A DNA stretch of 51,873 bases from an uncultured Clostridia bacterium (GCA_947174975.1 CAMWLA010000001.1:1-51873), one strand, 5' to 3'; shown: positions 31,689 to 41,360, counted from the stretch's first letter. The notes: generated from the letters alone by a model not told the origin. Numbers and translations: made by a program.

Positions 31689-32837
31689 TTATTCGGCTTG
31701 GGCGGGAGCTTCTTGGGGAACTTCTTCCGCGGCTTCCGTTTTAGCTTTGAACAGAACTTTGCCGACTACTTCCGCAACGAGTGCAAGCACAGCCGCTACG
31801 GCAACCATAATGGGGACGGCAAAATCTTTAGTTAAGTCTGCGTCGGCATCTTCATACATTTTATTTGCAAAAAGAATTGTAAACACAAGGTATACAAGCG
31901 CAAGCCCCGCAACGACCGAGCAAAGGACTATATTGCTTTTGTTTTTGCCTTCGCATACGGCGGGTATTTTTCTGAAAAGCGTTACCGCCGAAATTACTCC
32001 GGCTGCAACTGCGGCGACTCCGCCGATTAAAGCGTAAGCTAAAACCTCGAAGAAAGCTTCGTCGTCGGAAACCGTTAAAAGCGTTGACTGCATTCCGATA
32101 AACAGACCGTTGTAAACCCTCTTTATCGTTATCTCGCCGTAGGATACTCCGGTTGAAACCGCACCGGCGGCGGGAAGAGCCAAAAGCCCGAGTATAACCG
32201 CGGTAAACGCGCTTACGGCTACGGCAGCTATTGCGCCCGCTTTCACGTCGATACCCTTAAACTTTTCGAAGTTGGCGCCGCCGATTAAAAGCGCGCCCGC
32301 CCCTAACAATACTCCGCCGGTAATAAGTCCCGCGCGGGTGGGCGCAGAAAATACCGTTTTCATACCGCTTGCTTCCGCGGATACCAAGCATAACAATAAC
32401 GTTGCAAAAGTTGCAAAAACAAGATAGGTTGCAACCGCGGGAGCGATTACGTTTACTTCTTGATTTTTGCAGTACTTCTTATAAGCGTTGACCGCTGTGA
32501 GGATTGCCAAAGCTACCACACCGAGCAGTCCGACAGCCGATACGACCGTTCCCAAAATTATAGGAAAGTAAATTGCAAATTCGCGCGCGGCGCCGATGTC
32601 GGATACGTCTATCGCGCTTGCTATCGTATCACGCGTATCTTCTATACCCGAATATGCGTTGCCGAAATAGTCGTACAGCATAGTCGTTGCGCTTACTTTC
32701 ATTCCGTCAACGTGCGTAACGGCGGAAACTCCGCAGACGAACACGAAAACCAAAGCCGTAAGCGCCGCTAAGAGTATAAGCGCTATACCGCCTATATTTA
32801 AGGCGTTTTTAATTTTTTCGCATTTAGTGTTTTGCAT
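31689..32837 (-). CDS. Polytopic membrane protein of unknown function
   Basis: A 382-residue, Ala/Val/Gly-rich protein with about eight membrane segments. A large extracytoplasmic loop follows the first (VTHVDGMKVSATTMLYDYFG). The C-terminus is acidic (AAEEVPQEAPAQAE). It lies 11 bp after uxaC as the last gene of the uronate operon. No transporter signature is recognised. Similar membrane proteins are common in gut Clostridia without a known function. Confidence 0.7.
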   Translation of the reverse strand: MQNTKCEKIKNALNIGGIALILLAALTALVFVFVCGVSAVTHVDGMKVSATTMLYDYFGNAYSGIEDTRDTIASAIDVSDIGAAREFAIYFPIILGTVVSAVGLLGVVALAILTAVNAYKKYCKNQEVNVIAPAVATYLVFATFATLLLCLVSAEASGMKTVFSAPTRAGLITGGVLLGAGALLIGGANFEKFKGIDVKAGAIAAVAVSAFTAVILGLLALPAAGAVSTGVSYGEITIKRVYNGLFIGMQSTLLTVSDDEAFFEVLAYALIGGVAAVAAGVISAVTLFRKIPAVCEGKNKSNIVLCSVVAGLALVYLVFTILFANKMYEDADADLTKDFAVPIMVAVAAVLALVAEVVGKVLFKAKTEAAEEVPQEAPAQAE

Positions 32838-32848
32838 ACTGTCACCCG

Positions 32849-34261
32849 TTAAAAGCCGAAATACTCCGCTGCATTATTATAACAGATGTTTTCGACGATT
32901 TCACCAAGCCTCTTCATTTCGCTTGCGGGGTACTGTCCGCTTTCCACTAAACGGCCGAGCATCTGGCAAAGTATGCGCCTATAATACTCATGCCTGGGAT
33001 ATGCAAGGAACGAACGGCTGTCTGTAAGCATACCGACGGACTGCGCCACAAGTCCTACTTGCATAAGCGTTTCCAAATTCTGTCTCATACCGTCTTGCTG
33101 ATCCAAGAACCACCACGCCGTGCCGACTTGCACTCTGCCCTTTACTCCTTCCTTCTGGAAACAGCCCGCAAGCACCGTCAAGGCGTAATTGTCGCGGGGG
33201 TTGAGGCAGTACAGAATAGTTTTGGGAAGGTTGCCGTCCTTGTCAAGCTCGCCCAAAAGTGCGGAAAGCTTTTCCATATAAACGGCGTCCTCTATTGCGT
33301 CGTAACCCGTGTCGGGTCCGATTTTTTCAAGCATAGATTTGGAGTTGTTGCGAAGTGCGCCGATGTGATACTGCTGTACCCAGCCGTACTTTGCGTACAT
33401 TTTACCGAGCTCTACCAAAACGTAGCCCTTGTACTTGTCTTGCTCTTCGTCGGTGACGTGCTGACCCTTCATTCCCTTCAAGAAAATCTTGTTAGCCTCA
33501 TCATACGTTGCGGGCGCAAAGTGCACCACGTCAAGCGCGTGGTCGGAAAGTTTTGAACCCATTTGATCGAAGAATGCAATTCTTTCGGCAAGCGCGTCGA
33601 GTAAATTCTGCAAGGTTTTAATGGGTTTACCCACTACGCCGGCAAGCTGATTTACCCAGCTTGCAAACCAGCTTAATTCCACGTTGATAGCCTTGTCGGG
33701 ACGGAACGCGGGACGGACGCGAACTTTAAGCGTCTTGTCCTCGTTCATTTTCTTGTGCCACTCCAAGCTGTCGACGGGGTCGTCGGTGGTGCAGACCGTT
33801 TTGACGTTGAACTTATACATCATTTCCCTTGCGGTCAGCTTTTCCAGAACCTTGTTAGCTTTATCCCAAATCGTCTTGGCGTTTTCGGGGTTTATTACCT
33901 CTTCGATACCGAAGTATCTTCTCATTTCCAAGTGCGACCAATGGTAAAGCGGGTTGCCCACGAAGTAAGGCATTGATTCGACGAACTGCATATATTTTTT
34001 GAAATCGTCGTCGGGACCCGAAATGGAATCCTCTTCATAACCGCGTGCGCGGAGTGCTCGCCACTTGTAGTGGTCGCCGTATCTGTCGCCCGCGCCAAGC
34101 CAAACCTCGGCAAGGTTACGAAATTTCTTGTCCTCGTAAATTTCCTTGGGCTGTAAGTGGCAGTGATAGTCGATTATAGGCATCTTCTCGGCATGCTCGT
34201 GATACAGCTTTTTCGCCGTTTCGGTGTCGAGAAGGAAGTCCTTATCCATAAATTCTTTCAT
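32849..34261 (-). CDS. uxaC: Uronate isomerase
   Basis: UxaC converts D-galacturonate to D-tagaturonate (and glucuronate to fructuronate). The 470-residue TIM-barrel metal enzyme has the IIDYHCHLQPKEI metal site near residue 30, the TDDPVDSLEWH block near 155 and VGMLTDSRSFLAYPRHEYYR near 405. Length is normal. Its ATG shares one base with the uxaA stop (TAATG), so translation is coupled. First step for saturated galacturonate in this locus. Confidence 0.96.
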   Translation of the reverse strand: MKEFMDKDFLLDTETAKKLYHEHAEKMPIIDYHCHLQPKEIYEDKKFRNLAEVWLGAGDRYGDHYKWRALRARGYEEDSISGPDDDFKKYMQFVESMPYFVGNPLYHWSHLEMRRYFGIEEVINPENAKTIWDKANKVLEKLTAREMMYKFNVKTVCTTDDPVDSLEWHKKMNEDKTLKVRVRPAFRPDKAINVELSWFASWVNQLAGVVGKPIKTLQNLLDALAERIAFFDQMGSKLSDHALDVVHFAPATYDEANKIFLKGMKGQHVTDEEQDKYKGYVLVELGKMYAKYGWVQQYHIGALRNNSKSMLEKIGPDTGYDAIEDAVYMEKLSALLGELDKDGNLPKTILYCLNPRDNYALTVLAGCFQKEGVKGRVQVGTAWWFLDQQDGMRQNLETLMQVGLVAQSVGMLTDSRSFLAYPRHEYYRRILCQMLGRLVESGQYPASEMKRLGEIVENICYNNAAEYFGF

Positions 34262-35733
34262 TAAAGAGTTACCCCCGTTTTAAATATGGCAATTTCTCTT
34301 GAACTGTTTATTTCGTTGCGCGTCTTCGAGCCGTTGGCAACATATACGACAAGATCGATAAGATTTTCAAGCTGAACGTCGAAGTTGCTTTCTAAAACTG
34401 CGCCCGCGTTGAAATCTATCCAGTTTGATTTCTTGGCTGCAAGCTCCGCATTGGTTGCAATCTTCACCGTGGGAACGAAGCCGCCGAAAGGCGTTCCTCT
34501 GCCCGTGGTGAACAGTATAAGGTGACAGCCCGAAGCCGCAAGATTTGTGACCGCGCACATATCGTTGCCGGGACCGTTCAAAAGGTTTAAGCCCTTTGCC
34601 ATTACGAAGCCGTCGTCGAACACTACGTCCTCAACGGGACCCGAACCCGACTTCTGCGTACAGCCGAGCGACTTGTCTTCCAAAGTGGTTATTCCGCCCG
34701 CCTTATTGCCGGGGGAAGGATTTTCGTAGACCGTCTGTCCGTTGCGGCGGAAGTAGTCCTTGAAATCGTTGATAAGCTTTACCGTCTTTTCAAAAACTTC
34801 CTCGTCGCGCGCCCTATTCATTAAAAGCTGTTCCGCGCCGAACATTTCGGGTACTTCGGAAAGCACGGTAGTGCCGCCCGCCGCGACGATATAGTCGCTG
34901 AATCTGCCGACGAGCGGGTTTGCGGTTATGCCCGAAAGTCCGTCCGAACCGCCGCATTTAAGTCCCACTTTGAGGCACGATATGTCGTCCTCTTCGCGCT
35001 TGTCGTGGCGGACGACTTCGACAATCTGCTTTATGAGCTGAACGCCCGCTTCGATTTCGTCGTCCTCTTCCTGGCAGACCATAAACTTAACTCTCGTTTC
35101 GTCAACCCAGCCGAGCGATTTTCTGAACTCGTCCATCTGGTTGTTCTCACAGCCGAGACCTACGACGAGCACTCCGCCCGCGTTGGGGTGGCGAACCATT
35201 TTCTGCAAAATGAGTTTCGTTCTCTCGTGGTCGTCGCCGAGTTGTGAGCAGCCGTAAGGGTGGGTATACGCGAATATACCGTCGAAGCCCTCCTCGCCGT
35301 ATCTGTTTTTATAGGTTTCGTGTATAAGCTTGACTTGACCGTTTACGCAGCCGACAGTGGGAATTATCCATATCTCGTTTCTGATGCCCACGTCGCCGTT
35401 CGCACGGTGATATACGTTGACCTTGCGGGGTTTAACCTCTTTCAATTCTGTATCGACCTTGTTATAGGTGTACTCTAAATTTTCGGAAAGGTTGGTGTGC
35501 ACGTTGTGTGTGTGAACGTGGCTTCCCGCAGAAATGGGCTTGTGTGCGCACGCGATAGGGTTGCCGTATTTGATAACCATATCGCCCTCTTTCAAGTCAA
35601 CAAGCGCAAACTTATGACCCTTTGTTATATCTTCTTTTAAAACGACGCCCTCGTGCTGTTCGCCCTTCTTCAAATCGGTGAGCGCAACCGCAACGTTATC
35701 GAGTTCGTTTATAATTATCGTTTTTTTAGCCAT
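34261..35733 (-). CDS. uxaA: Altronate dehydratase
   Basis: UxaA dehydrates D-altronate to 2-keto-3-deoxygluconate using iron. The 490-residue single-chain form has the N-terminal SAF domain (HKPISAGSHVHTHNVHTNLS, near 65-85) and the C-terminal catalytic domain with VVGLGCENNQ, LKCGGSDGLSGITANPLVGR and GCHLILFTTGRGTPFGGFVP. It overlaps uxaB by 8 bp and uxaC by 1 bp, so the three form a tight cluster in the order uxaB-uxaA-uxaC. Confidence 0.96.
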   Translation of the reverse strand: MAKKTIIINELDNVAVALTDLKKGEQHEGVVLKEDITKGHKFALVDLKEGDMVIKYGNPIACAHKPISAGSHVHTHNVHTNLSENLEYTYNKVDTELKEVKPRKVNVYHRANGDVGIRNEIWIIPTVGCVNGQVKLIHETYKNRYGEEGFDGIFAYTHPYGCSQLGDDHERTKLILQKMVRHPNAGGVLVVGLGCENNQMDEFRKSLGWVDETRVKFMVCQEEDDEIEAGVQLIKQIVEVVRHDKREEDDISCLKVGLKCGGSDGLSGITANPLVGRFSDYIVAAGGTTVLSEVPEMFGAEQLLMNRARDEEVFEKTVKLINDFKDYFRRNGQTVYENPSPGNKAGGITTLEDKSLGCTQKSGSGPVEDVVFDDGFVMAKGLNLLNGPGNDMCAVTNLAASGCHLILFTTGRGTPFGGFVPTVKIATNAELAAKKSNWIDFNAGAVLESNFDVQLENLIDLVVYVANGSKTRNEINSSREIAIFKTGVTL

Positions 35734-37174
35734 TTACAAAATCCTCTACAGCCCCGCGCATTCCCTTGGTTTCGATATCCTTGAGATACTTCGCAACCGT
35801 TTTTGCAATTTCGGGGTGAATCGTATTCATATCAATATCCCACGCTTCCTTCCAAGCGAGTACGGCTTTTGCAAGCTTTTCATAGTCGCCGTCAAACTCA
35901 GCCCAAAGCTGTTTCCACTTTGCAAGATATGCGGGGTCGTCGCTGAGCGCGATGTCCTCGTTGCCTCTCTTGCCCTTGTGGAATTCGATTATCGCCGCAA
36001 ACGAGAATAAAAGATGTTTGGGAAGCGCTTTCTTGATTTTAACGTAGTCCAAAAGCGTAGGCAGAAGTCTCGTCTTAAACTTGGTTGTGGAATTTAACGC
36101 AATCGACATAAGCTCGTGGCGGATATAGGGGTTTTTGTACCTCTCTATTACGCTGTTTGCAAACGCCGTCATCTGGTCTTGCGGTAAATTTATAGTGGGG
36201 TTAACCTCGTCGAAAACAAAATCATGTACGTACTTTGAAACCGTCTTATCGTTCATTGACTCGCCTACGGTGTCGATACCGCAAAGGTATGCGACGGGAA
36301 CGAGAGCCGTGTGCGAACCGTTTAAAATTTTAACCTTTCTCTGCTTGTAAGGGTGAATGTCGTCCGCAAAGATAACGTTGAGCCCCGTCTTGTCTGCGGG
36401 AAGATACTTCTGAACGACGGGTTCTTTTTTAAGCACCCAAAGGTGGAAAATTTCGCCCTTTACGACGTTGTTGTCGATATATCCCGTTTCCTTTTGGATA
36501 TCCTCGATTTCGTTCCTCGGATAGCCGGGAACTATTCTGTCAACCAGCGTCGAAGTGAAGTGGTTTGCCGTCTGCATCCACTTAATGAACTTTTCGTCCA
36601 TCTTGTTGATTTTCGCAAGCTCGGTCAAGCAGCGATACAGCTCGTCGCCGTTGTCGTCGATAAGCTCGCAAGGGATAATCGCAAGTCCGCGGGACATATC
36701 CCCCTTGAAACGGTCGTATCTTCTCTTCAAAAGAGCCAAAAGTTTTCCGGGGAAGCTTTTGGGGCATTTCGTGAAATCGGTGTCGGTAGGATCTACCGCG
36801 ATACCCGCTTCCGTAGTGTTGGAAATGATGACTTGCAAGTCCTCGCTTTCGCCGTACTTCAAGAATTTCTCGTATTCGGTAAAGGGGTCGATGCAGTCGC
36901 CGATTACGTCGATAACCTGGCTCTTCTTTACGTTTTTGCCGTTGTCGATTCCCTCTAAACGGAGAGTATAAAGTCCGTCTTGTTTTTCAAGGTCCTTAAC
37001 TCTGCCGAACGGCATAGGCTGAACTACTGCGACGTTTGCGCTAATTGCGCCCTTGTCGTTTAAGTCCTGTATTATCCATTCGACGAACGCACGCAAGAAA
37101 TTGCCCTCGCCGAACTGCATTATCTTGATTTTTCTTTCGGGTTTCGCAAAAAGTTTTTTGCTTATTAATTCCAT
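35726..37174 (-). CDS. uxaB: Tagaturonate reductase
   Basis: UxaB reduces D-tagaturonate to D-altronate with NADH. The 482-residue mannitol-dehydrogenase-family protein has the N-terminal dinucleotide motif IMQFGEGNFLRAFVEWIIQD (residues 19-38), the STLVDRIVPGYP block near 213-224 and the catalytic KVKILNGSHTALVPVAYLCG block near 275-295. Length is normal. It is 3 bp after the ABC ATPase gene and overlaps uxaA by 8 bp. Confidence 0.95.
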   Translation of the reverse strand: MELISKKLFAKPERKIKIMQFGEGNFLRAFVEWIIQDLNDKGAISANVAVVQPMPFGRVKDLEKQDGLYTLRLEGIDNGKNVKKSQVIDVIGDCIDPFTEYEKFLKYGESEDLQVIISNTTEAGIAVDPTDTDFTKCPKSFPGKLLALLKRRYDRFKGDMSRGLAIIPCELIDDNGDELYRCLTELAKINKMDEKFIKWMQTANHFTSTLVDRIVPGYPRNEIEDIQKETGYIDNNVVKGEIFHLWVLKKEPVVQKYLPADKTGLNVIFADDIHPYKQRKVKILNGSHTALVPVAYLCGIDTVGESMNDKTVSKYVHDFVFDEVNPTINLPQDQMTAFANSVIERYKNPYIRHELMSIALNSTTKFKTRLLPTLLDYVKIKKALPKHLLFSFAAIIEFHKGKRGNEDIALSDDPAYLAKWKQLWAEFDGDYEKLAKAVLAWKEAWDIDMNTIHPEIAKTVAKYLKDIETKGMRGAVEDFVNG

Positions 37175-37176
37175 AA

Positions 37177-38286
37177 TCAGTGCCTCTTAATATCGTTTTC
37201 AATTATTTCTTCCGTCTCCGCGTCATAGACGTATGCCGCAACCTGGGGAATACGGAATGTGAAATCTGCGCCCATCTCGGGGGTGTGGTGAGGGTTGACT
37301 TTGAGGATAACGTTTACCTTGTTATCGCCCTCGCCTACGGTCGCGTATACGTTGGTGGTATCGCCCAAAAGCTCGGTAAGCTCTACCTTTGATTTGATTT
37401 CGAAATCGTTCTTGGTCTTGGTAAGCTTGATAGCTTCGGGTCTGAACGCGAACACCACTTTCTTGCCCTCGACTGCCTTTACGTCCTTTACAAGCGGCGC
37501 TATATCCAAAGCCAAACCGTGGCCGACAAACTTGCCGTCCTTTACTTCACCGCGGAAGAAGTTCATAGGAGGTTCGCCTATGAAGCCCGCAACGAAGAGG
37601 TTCTTCGGATAGAAATACAGCTCGTACGGAGTGCCGATCTGCTGAACGTATCCGCCCGATTTCATAACGACTATTCTGTCCGACATGGTCATAGCTTCGG
37701 TCTGGTCGTGGGTTACGTAAATGGTGGTAGCGCCGACCGAACGGTGAATCTGCTTGATTTCCGAACGCATAGTTACACGCTGCTTTGCGTCGAGGTTGGA
37801 AAGCGGTTCGTCCATAAGGAAGATATTAACCTTTCTTATCAGCGCACGGCCTACCGCAACACGCTGACACTGTCCGCCCGACAGTGCGCGGGGGAATCTT
37901 TCAAGGTAGTCGGTAAGTCCTAAAATTTTAGCCGTTGCCTTAACCTTTTCGTCGATAACTTCCGCGTCGATACCTTCAAGCGTAAGTCCGAAAGCAAGGT
38001 TTTCGTAAACGGTAAGGTGGGGATAGAGCGCGTAGGACTGGAATACCATTGCTATGCCCCTATCACGCGACGACATCTGATTTGCAAGCTTGCCGTCGAT
38101 GTAGAACTCGCCCGCGGTTATGTCTTCGAGACCCGCTATCATTCTGAGCGTAGTCGATTTACCGCAACCCGAATCACCTACAAGACAGATGAACTCGCCG
38201 TCGTTGATTTCCATATTGAAATCGTGCACGGCGTGATATCCGTTAGGATAAACTTTGTTAACGTCAATGAATTTAAGTTGTGCCAT
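37177..38286 (-). CDS. ABC transporter ATP-binding protein (MsmX/UgpC-like), second copy
   Basis: A 369-residue CUT1 ATPase like the one at 21636, with Walker A GDSGCGKST, signature LSGGQCQRVAVGRA, Walker B IFLMDEPLSNLDAKQR, switch His in IYVTHDQTEAMTMSDR, and a C-terminal MalK-type domain (VFAFRPEAIKLTK). Position in the uronate operon, between kduI and uxaB, suggests co-expression with catabolism. No permease or binding protein accompanies it, so it probably serves the transporter at 24071-28920 or other shared CUT1 systems. Confidence 0.94.
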   Translation of the reverse strand: MAQLKFIDVNKVYPNGYHAVHDFNMEINDGEFICLVGDSGCGKSTTLRMIAGLEDITAGEFYIDGKLANQMSSRDRGIAMVFQSYALYPHLTVYENLAFGLTLEGIDAEVIDEKVKATAKILGLTDYLERFPRALSGGQCQRVAVGRALIRKVNIFLMDEPLSNLDAKQRVTMRSEIKQIHRSVGATTIYVTHDQTEAMTMSDRIVVMKSGGYVQQIGTPYELYFYPKNLFVAGFIGEPPMNFFRGEVKDGKFVGHGLALDIAPLVKDVKAVEGKKVVFAFRPEAIKLTKTKNDFEIKSKVELTELLGDTTNVYATVGEGDNKVNVILKVNPHHTPEMGADFTFRIPQVAAYVYDAETEEIIENDIKRH

Positions 38287-38332
38287 AATATATTTTCCCT
38301 CTCAAAAAAATTTCTTATATAATTGTTAGCTA

Positions 38333-38451
38333 AACTGTGGAGAAACGAGCAAGACAAGGCGAGTGCGCAAACCGCGAGGAAGTTTACATAGAGGTAAATG
38401 ACCGAAGCGGTGCGTAAACTCAACGCCGTATTGCGACGTTTATACGCAGTT
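38333..38451. repeat. Dispersed structured element, copy R3
   Basis: A 119-nt copy between kduI and the ATPase gene, ending 2 nt before the kduI stop. Outer arms AACTG..AAAC / GTTTATACGCAGTT pair. The middle helix is ACCGC/GCGGT, with flanking GAGT/ACTC. The central hairpin is TTTAC/GTAAA with loop ATAGAG. It is close to consensus. Confidence 0.85.
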
Positions 38452-38453
38452 TG

Positions 38454-39323
38454 TTATTTCAAGTCGCGAGTTTTAATGTTATCCATATCGTCATAAGTTT
38501 GGTTCTCACCGCACATACCCCAAATGAATGTGTAGTTGTGCGTGCCTACTCCGCTGTGGATAGACCAGCTGGGCGAGATGACCGCTTGTTCGTTGTGCAT
38601 AATTATGTGGCGCGTTTCCTGGGGAGTGCCCATAAGGTGAATTACCGCCTCTTCTTCGGGAAGCTCGAAGTACATATATACTTCCATTCTTCTCTCGTGG
38701 GTGTGGCTGGGAAGAGTGTTCCAAGCACTGCCTTCGGCAAGCTCAGTCATGCCCATTGCAAGCTGACAGCTTTCGCATACGTCGCCGATTATGAACTGGT
38801 TAATCGTTCTCTTGTTGATACCCTCCAAGGAGCCCAAATGCCTTTGAACGCAATATCTTGCGTCTGCGGGGGCGGGCTTACCCTCTACGGGTTTCATAAT
38901 TTTAACCGTGGGATAGGTCTTGTGCGCAGGGCAAGAATTGATATAGAATTTCGCGGGGTTTTTACCGTCAACTGAAGAAAACTCGATTTCCTTCGTGCCC
39001 ATTCCTATATAGATACCCTCTTTATGACCTATCTCGTAAACCTTGCCGTCAAGCGTGATTTTACCCGCTCCGCCGATATTGATTACGCCCATTTCACGGC
39101 GTTCAAGGAAGAACGCGGTAGCCAGCTCTTTAAAAGTGCCGAGGCTTAATTTCTTTTTAACGGGCATTGCGCCGCCCGCGATTATTCTGTCCTGGTGGGA
39201 ATACGTTAAAAGTATTTCGTCCTCTTCGAACAGTTTGTTAATGAGATATTTTTCTCTCAACTCTTTCGTGTCGTAATGCTTGGAATCATCGGGATGATTA
39301 GCATATCTAATATCGAACTTCAA
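38454..39323 (-). CDS. kduI: 5-keto-4-deoxyuronate isomerase
   Basis: KduI converts 5-keto-4-deoxyuronate, formed spontaneously from unsaturated galacturonate, to 3-deoxy-D-glycero-2,5-hexodiulosonate. The 289-residue double-cupin enzyme has the zinc-binding PSHTHERRMEVYMYFEL segment near 195-212 (HxH...E) and a later His in the WSIHSGVGTHNYTFIWGM block. N-terminal FDIRYANHPDDSKHYDT is typical. It handles the GH105 product. The next enzyme, KduD, is not in this window. Confidence 0.96.
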   Translation of the reverse strand: MKFDIRYANHPDDSKHYDTKELREKYLINKLFEEDEILLTYSHQDRIIAGGAMPVKKKLSLGTFKELATAFFLERREMGVINIGGAGKITLDGKVYEIGHKEGIYIGMGTKEIEFSSVDGKNPAKFYINSCPAHKTYPTVKIMKPVEGKPAPADARYCVQRHLGSLEGINKRTINQFIIGDVCESCQLAMGMTELAEGSAWNTLPSHTHERRMEVYMYFELPEEEAVIHLMGTPQETRHIIMHNEQAVISPSWSIHSGVGTHNYTFIWGMCGENQTYDDMDNIKTRDLK

Positions 39324-39345
39324 AATCTATAACCTCTCAAATGTT

Positions 39346-40185
39346 TTATATTTCGTTCCATACTTTCTCTATGAACCGAGCGCACGGAACTATATCTTCG
39401 CCCGTAGTCCCCTCTAAAACGAGGTAGGCGTCTTTGTCGTAAGCCTTTATGCGGCTGAGTATTGCCTTGAAATCGAACATACCTTTTCCGGGGGCAACTT
39501 GTTTAAGCTTACCGTCCTCGAACACGCAGTCCTTTATGTGGAAAATATGTATTTTCCCCGCGAAGGTCTTTAATCCCTCGTCGAGAATTTCAAGATACCT
39601 TGAATAGTTTTCCGCGTCGAGGTAGTTGTATATATCGAATATAATCTTTATATTGTCGGCGCCTATTTCGTCAACCGCGCGCTTGAGCGTTGCAACGTTC
39701 CAGCAGACGTGACCCGCCGCGCCTTCCATTCCGATATACTTGCCTTGCAATTTCGCAAACGCGGCAAGCTCCTTGAAAGTGGAAATTACGGTTTGCAGAG
39801 CTTGCTCGGTTCGGTTCAGCGGATTATACGTCCACTTGTCGTCGTTGAAGCTGCCCGTTTCAGAGCCGACTATGTCGGAGCCAAGCTCGTTTGCAAGCGT
39901 TATATATTCTTTGAAAACCTGCTTGCAGCGCGCCACCTTTTCTTTGTCCGAATGAACGGGGTTGAAGTACGCGCCTATAAGCGGAACGGAAATACCCGCG
40001 TTTTTAAAGGCTTTACCGATTTCAACGGCCTTATCCTTATCGATTCCGTCGGGGGCGTACTTAACGTCGTCCAAAAACTTGTACGCCACCAACTGAACGG
40101 CGGATATCCCGCATTCTTTACATTTTTCAATAGCACCGTCTAAGCCCTTAACGCCTAAATCGTGCGTTCTAAATGCAATTCTCAT
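39346..40185 (-). CDS. Sugar phosphate isomerase/epimerase (AP endonuclease 2-like TIM barrel)
   Basis: A 279-residue xylose-isomerase-like TIM-barrel protein. Metal-binding acidic and His residues of the fold are seen in IGMEGAAGHVCWN (Glu, ~155), IIFDIYNYLDAENY (Asp, ~185), HIFHIKDCVFEDG (His, ~215) and YLVLEGTTGEDI (Glu, ~255). Its ATG follows the kdgK stop with no gap, and kduI is 22 bp on, so it belongs to uronate catabolism. The substrate is unknown; an epimerase or isomerase of a pectin-derived sugar is likely. Confidence 0.85.
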   Translation of the reverse strand: MRIAFRTHDLGVKGLDGAIEKCKECGISAVQLVAYKFLDDVKYAPDGIDKDKAVEIGKAFKNAGISVPLIGAYFNPVHSDKEKVARCKQVFKEYITLANELGSDIVGSETGSFNDDKWTYNPLNRTEQALQTVISTFKELAAFAKLQGKYIGMEGAAGHVCWNVATLKRAVDEIGADNIKIIFDIYNYLDAENYSRYLEILDEGLKTFAGKIHIFHIKDCVFEDGKLKQVAPGKGMFDFKAILSRIKAYDKDAYLVLEGTTGEDIVPCARFIEKVWNEI

Positions 40186-41217
40186 TTATCTCTGAACTCT
40201 ACCGGAGCCATCTCCGCCTGCAAGAGCTTCAACTTCCTTACGGGAAACAAGGTTGAAGTCGCCGGGGATAGTGTGCTTCAATGCGGAAGCCGCTACGCCG
40301 AATTCCAAAGCAGCCTTGAAATCTTTTCCGTCAAGGAAGCCCGTAATAACGCCGCCCGCGAACGAGTCGCCGCCGCCTACGCGGTCAACGATGGGGCTTA
40401 TACGGTATTCTTTGGAGTGATAGAATTCCTTGGTAGCCGCGTTATATATGCAAGCCGACCAACCGTTATCAGATGCGGAATGGCTTACGCGGAGCGAAGA
40501 AATCGCAAACTTGAAGCCCAAATCTTTGCACATTCTCTCGAATATATCCTTGTAGCCCGCAAGCTCCAAATCGCCTTGGGTTACGTCCGTCTTTCCGGGC
40601 TTGTATCCTAATACGAGGTCAGCGTCCTCTTCGTTGCCGATACATACGTCAACGTATTTCATAAGCTTGGTCATGACCGACTTTGCCTTTTCGCTTGACC
40701 AAAGCTTTTTACGGAAGTTGAGGTCAACCGATACGGTTACGCCGTGTTTTTTAGCGGCTTTCAAAGCTTCTTCGGTGAGCACCGCAGCCGAATCCGAAAC
40801 GGCGGGTGTAATGCCCGTAAAGTGGAACCAGTCTGCATCCTTGAAGATTTCGTCGAAGTCAAAATCTTTCTTGGTAGCCGTAGTAATCGAAGCGTGCGCT
40901 CTGTCGTAAACGACTTTCGAGGGTCTCATAGCAGCACCAGTTTCAAGGAAGTATATGCCCAGTCTTTCGCCGCATCTTGCGATATGGCAAGTTTCAACGC
41001 CGTACTTTCTTAAAGCCGCGACAGCGCATTCGCCGATTTCGTTATCGGGAACTGCCGTTACGAATTCAGCCTTGTGGCCGTAGTTGGCGCACGATACCGC
41101 TACGTTAGCTTCGCCGCCGCCGTAGTTGATATCAAACTCGTCGGCTTGAATAAACTTTTCGTTGTTGGGGGTTGAAAGGCGGAGCATTATCTCGCCCATA
41201 GTTACGATTTTTTTCAT
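40186..41217 (-). CDS. kdgK: 2-dehydro-3-deoxygluconokinase
   Basis: KdgK phosphorylates 2-keto-3-deoxygluconate to KDPG with ATP. The 343-residue PfkB-family kinase starts IVTMGEIMLRLSTPNNEKFI, has the substrate-side YGGGEANVAVSCANYG block near 32-47, and the catalytic PfkB signature DRVGGGDSFAGGVITGFLDG near 285-304 (Asp base in GGDS). A short C-terminal extension (AGGDGSGRVQR) is present. It directly precedes the isomerase gene; the R4 element separates it from eda. Confidence 0.93.
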   Translation of the reverse strand: MKKIVTMGEIMLRLSTPNNEKFIQADEFDINYGGGEANVAVSCANYGHKAEFVTAVPDNEIGECAVAALRKYGVETCHIARCGERLGIYFLETGAAMRPSKVVYDRAHASITTATKKDFDFDEIFKDADWFHFTGITPAVSDSAAVLTEEALKAAKKHGVTVSVDLNFRKKLWSSEKAKSVMTKLMKYVDVCIGNEEDADLVLGYKPGKTDVTQGDLELAGYKDIFERMCKDLGFKFAISSLRVSHSASDNGWSACIYNAATKEFYHSKEYRISPIVDRVGGGDSFAGGVITGFLDGKDFKAALEFGVAASALKHTIPGDFNLVSRKEVEALAGGDGSGRVQR

Positions 41218-41242
41218 AAAACTTTTTCTCCTTATAATTGCT

Positions 41243-41360
41243 AACCGCGTATATACTTCGCAATACTGCGTTGCGCTACATTTTGCTCAGTCATTTACCA
41301 TCTTTGTAAACTCCTATCGCAAAGCCTCGCGCTCCTTGTCTTGCTCGTATCTCCACGGTT
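41243..41360. repeat. Dispersed structured element, copy R4 (inverted)
   Basis: A 118-nt copy between eda and kdgK, in the opposite orientation to the other five. Read on the minus strand, outer arms AACCG..ATAC / GTATATACGCGGTT pair, the middle helix is TTTGC/GCAAA, and the central hairpin is TTTAC/GTAAA. Confidence 0.85.
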
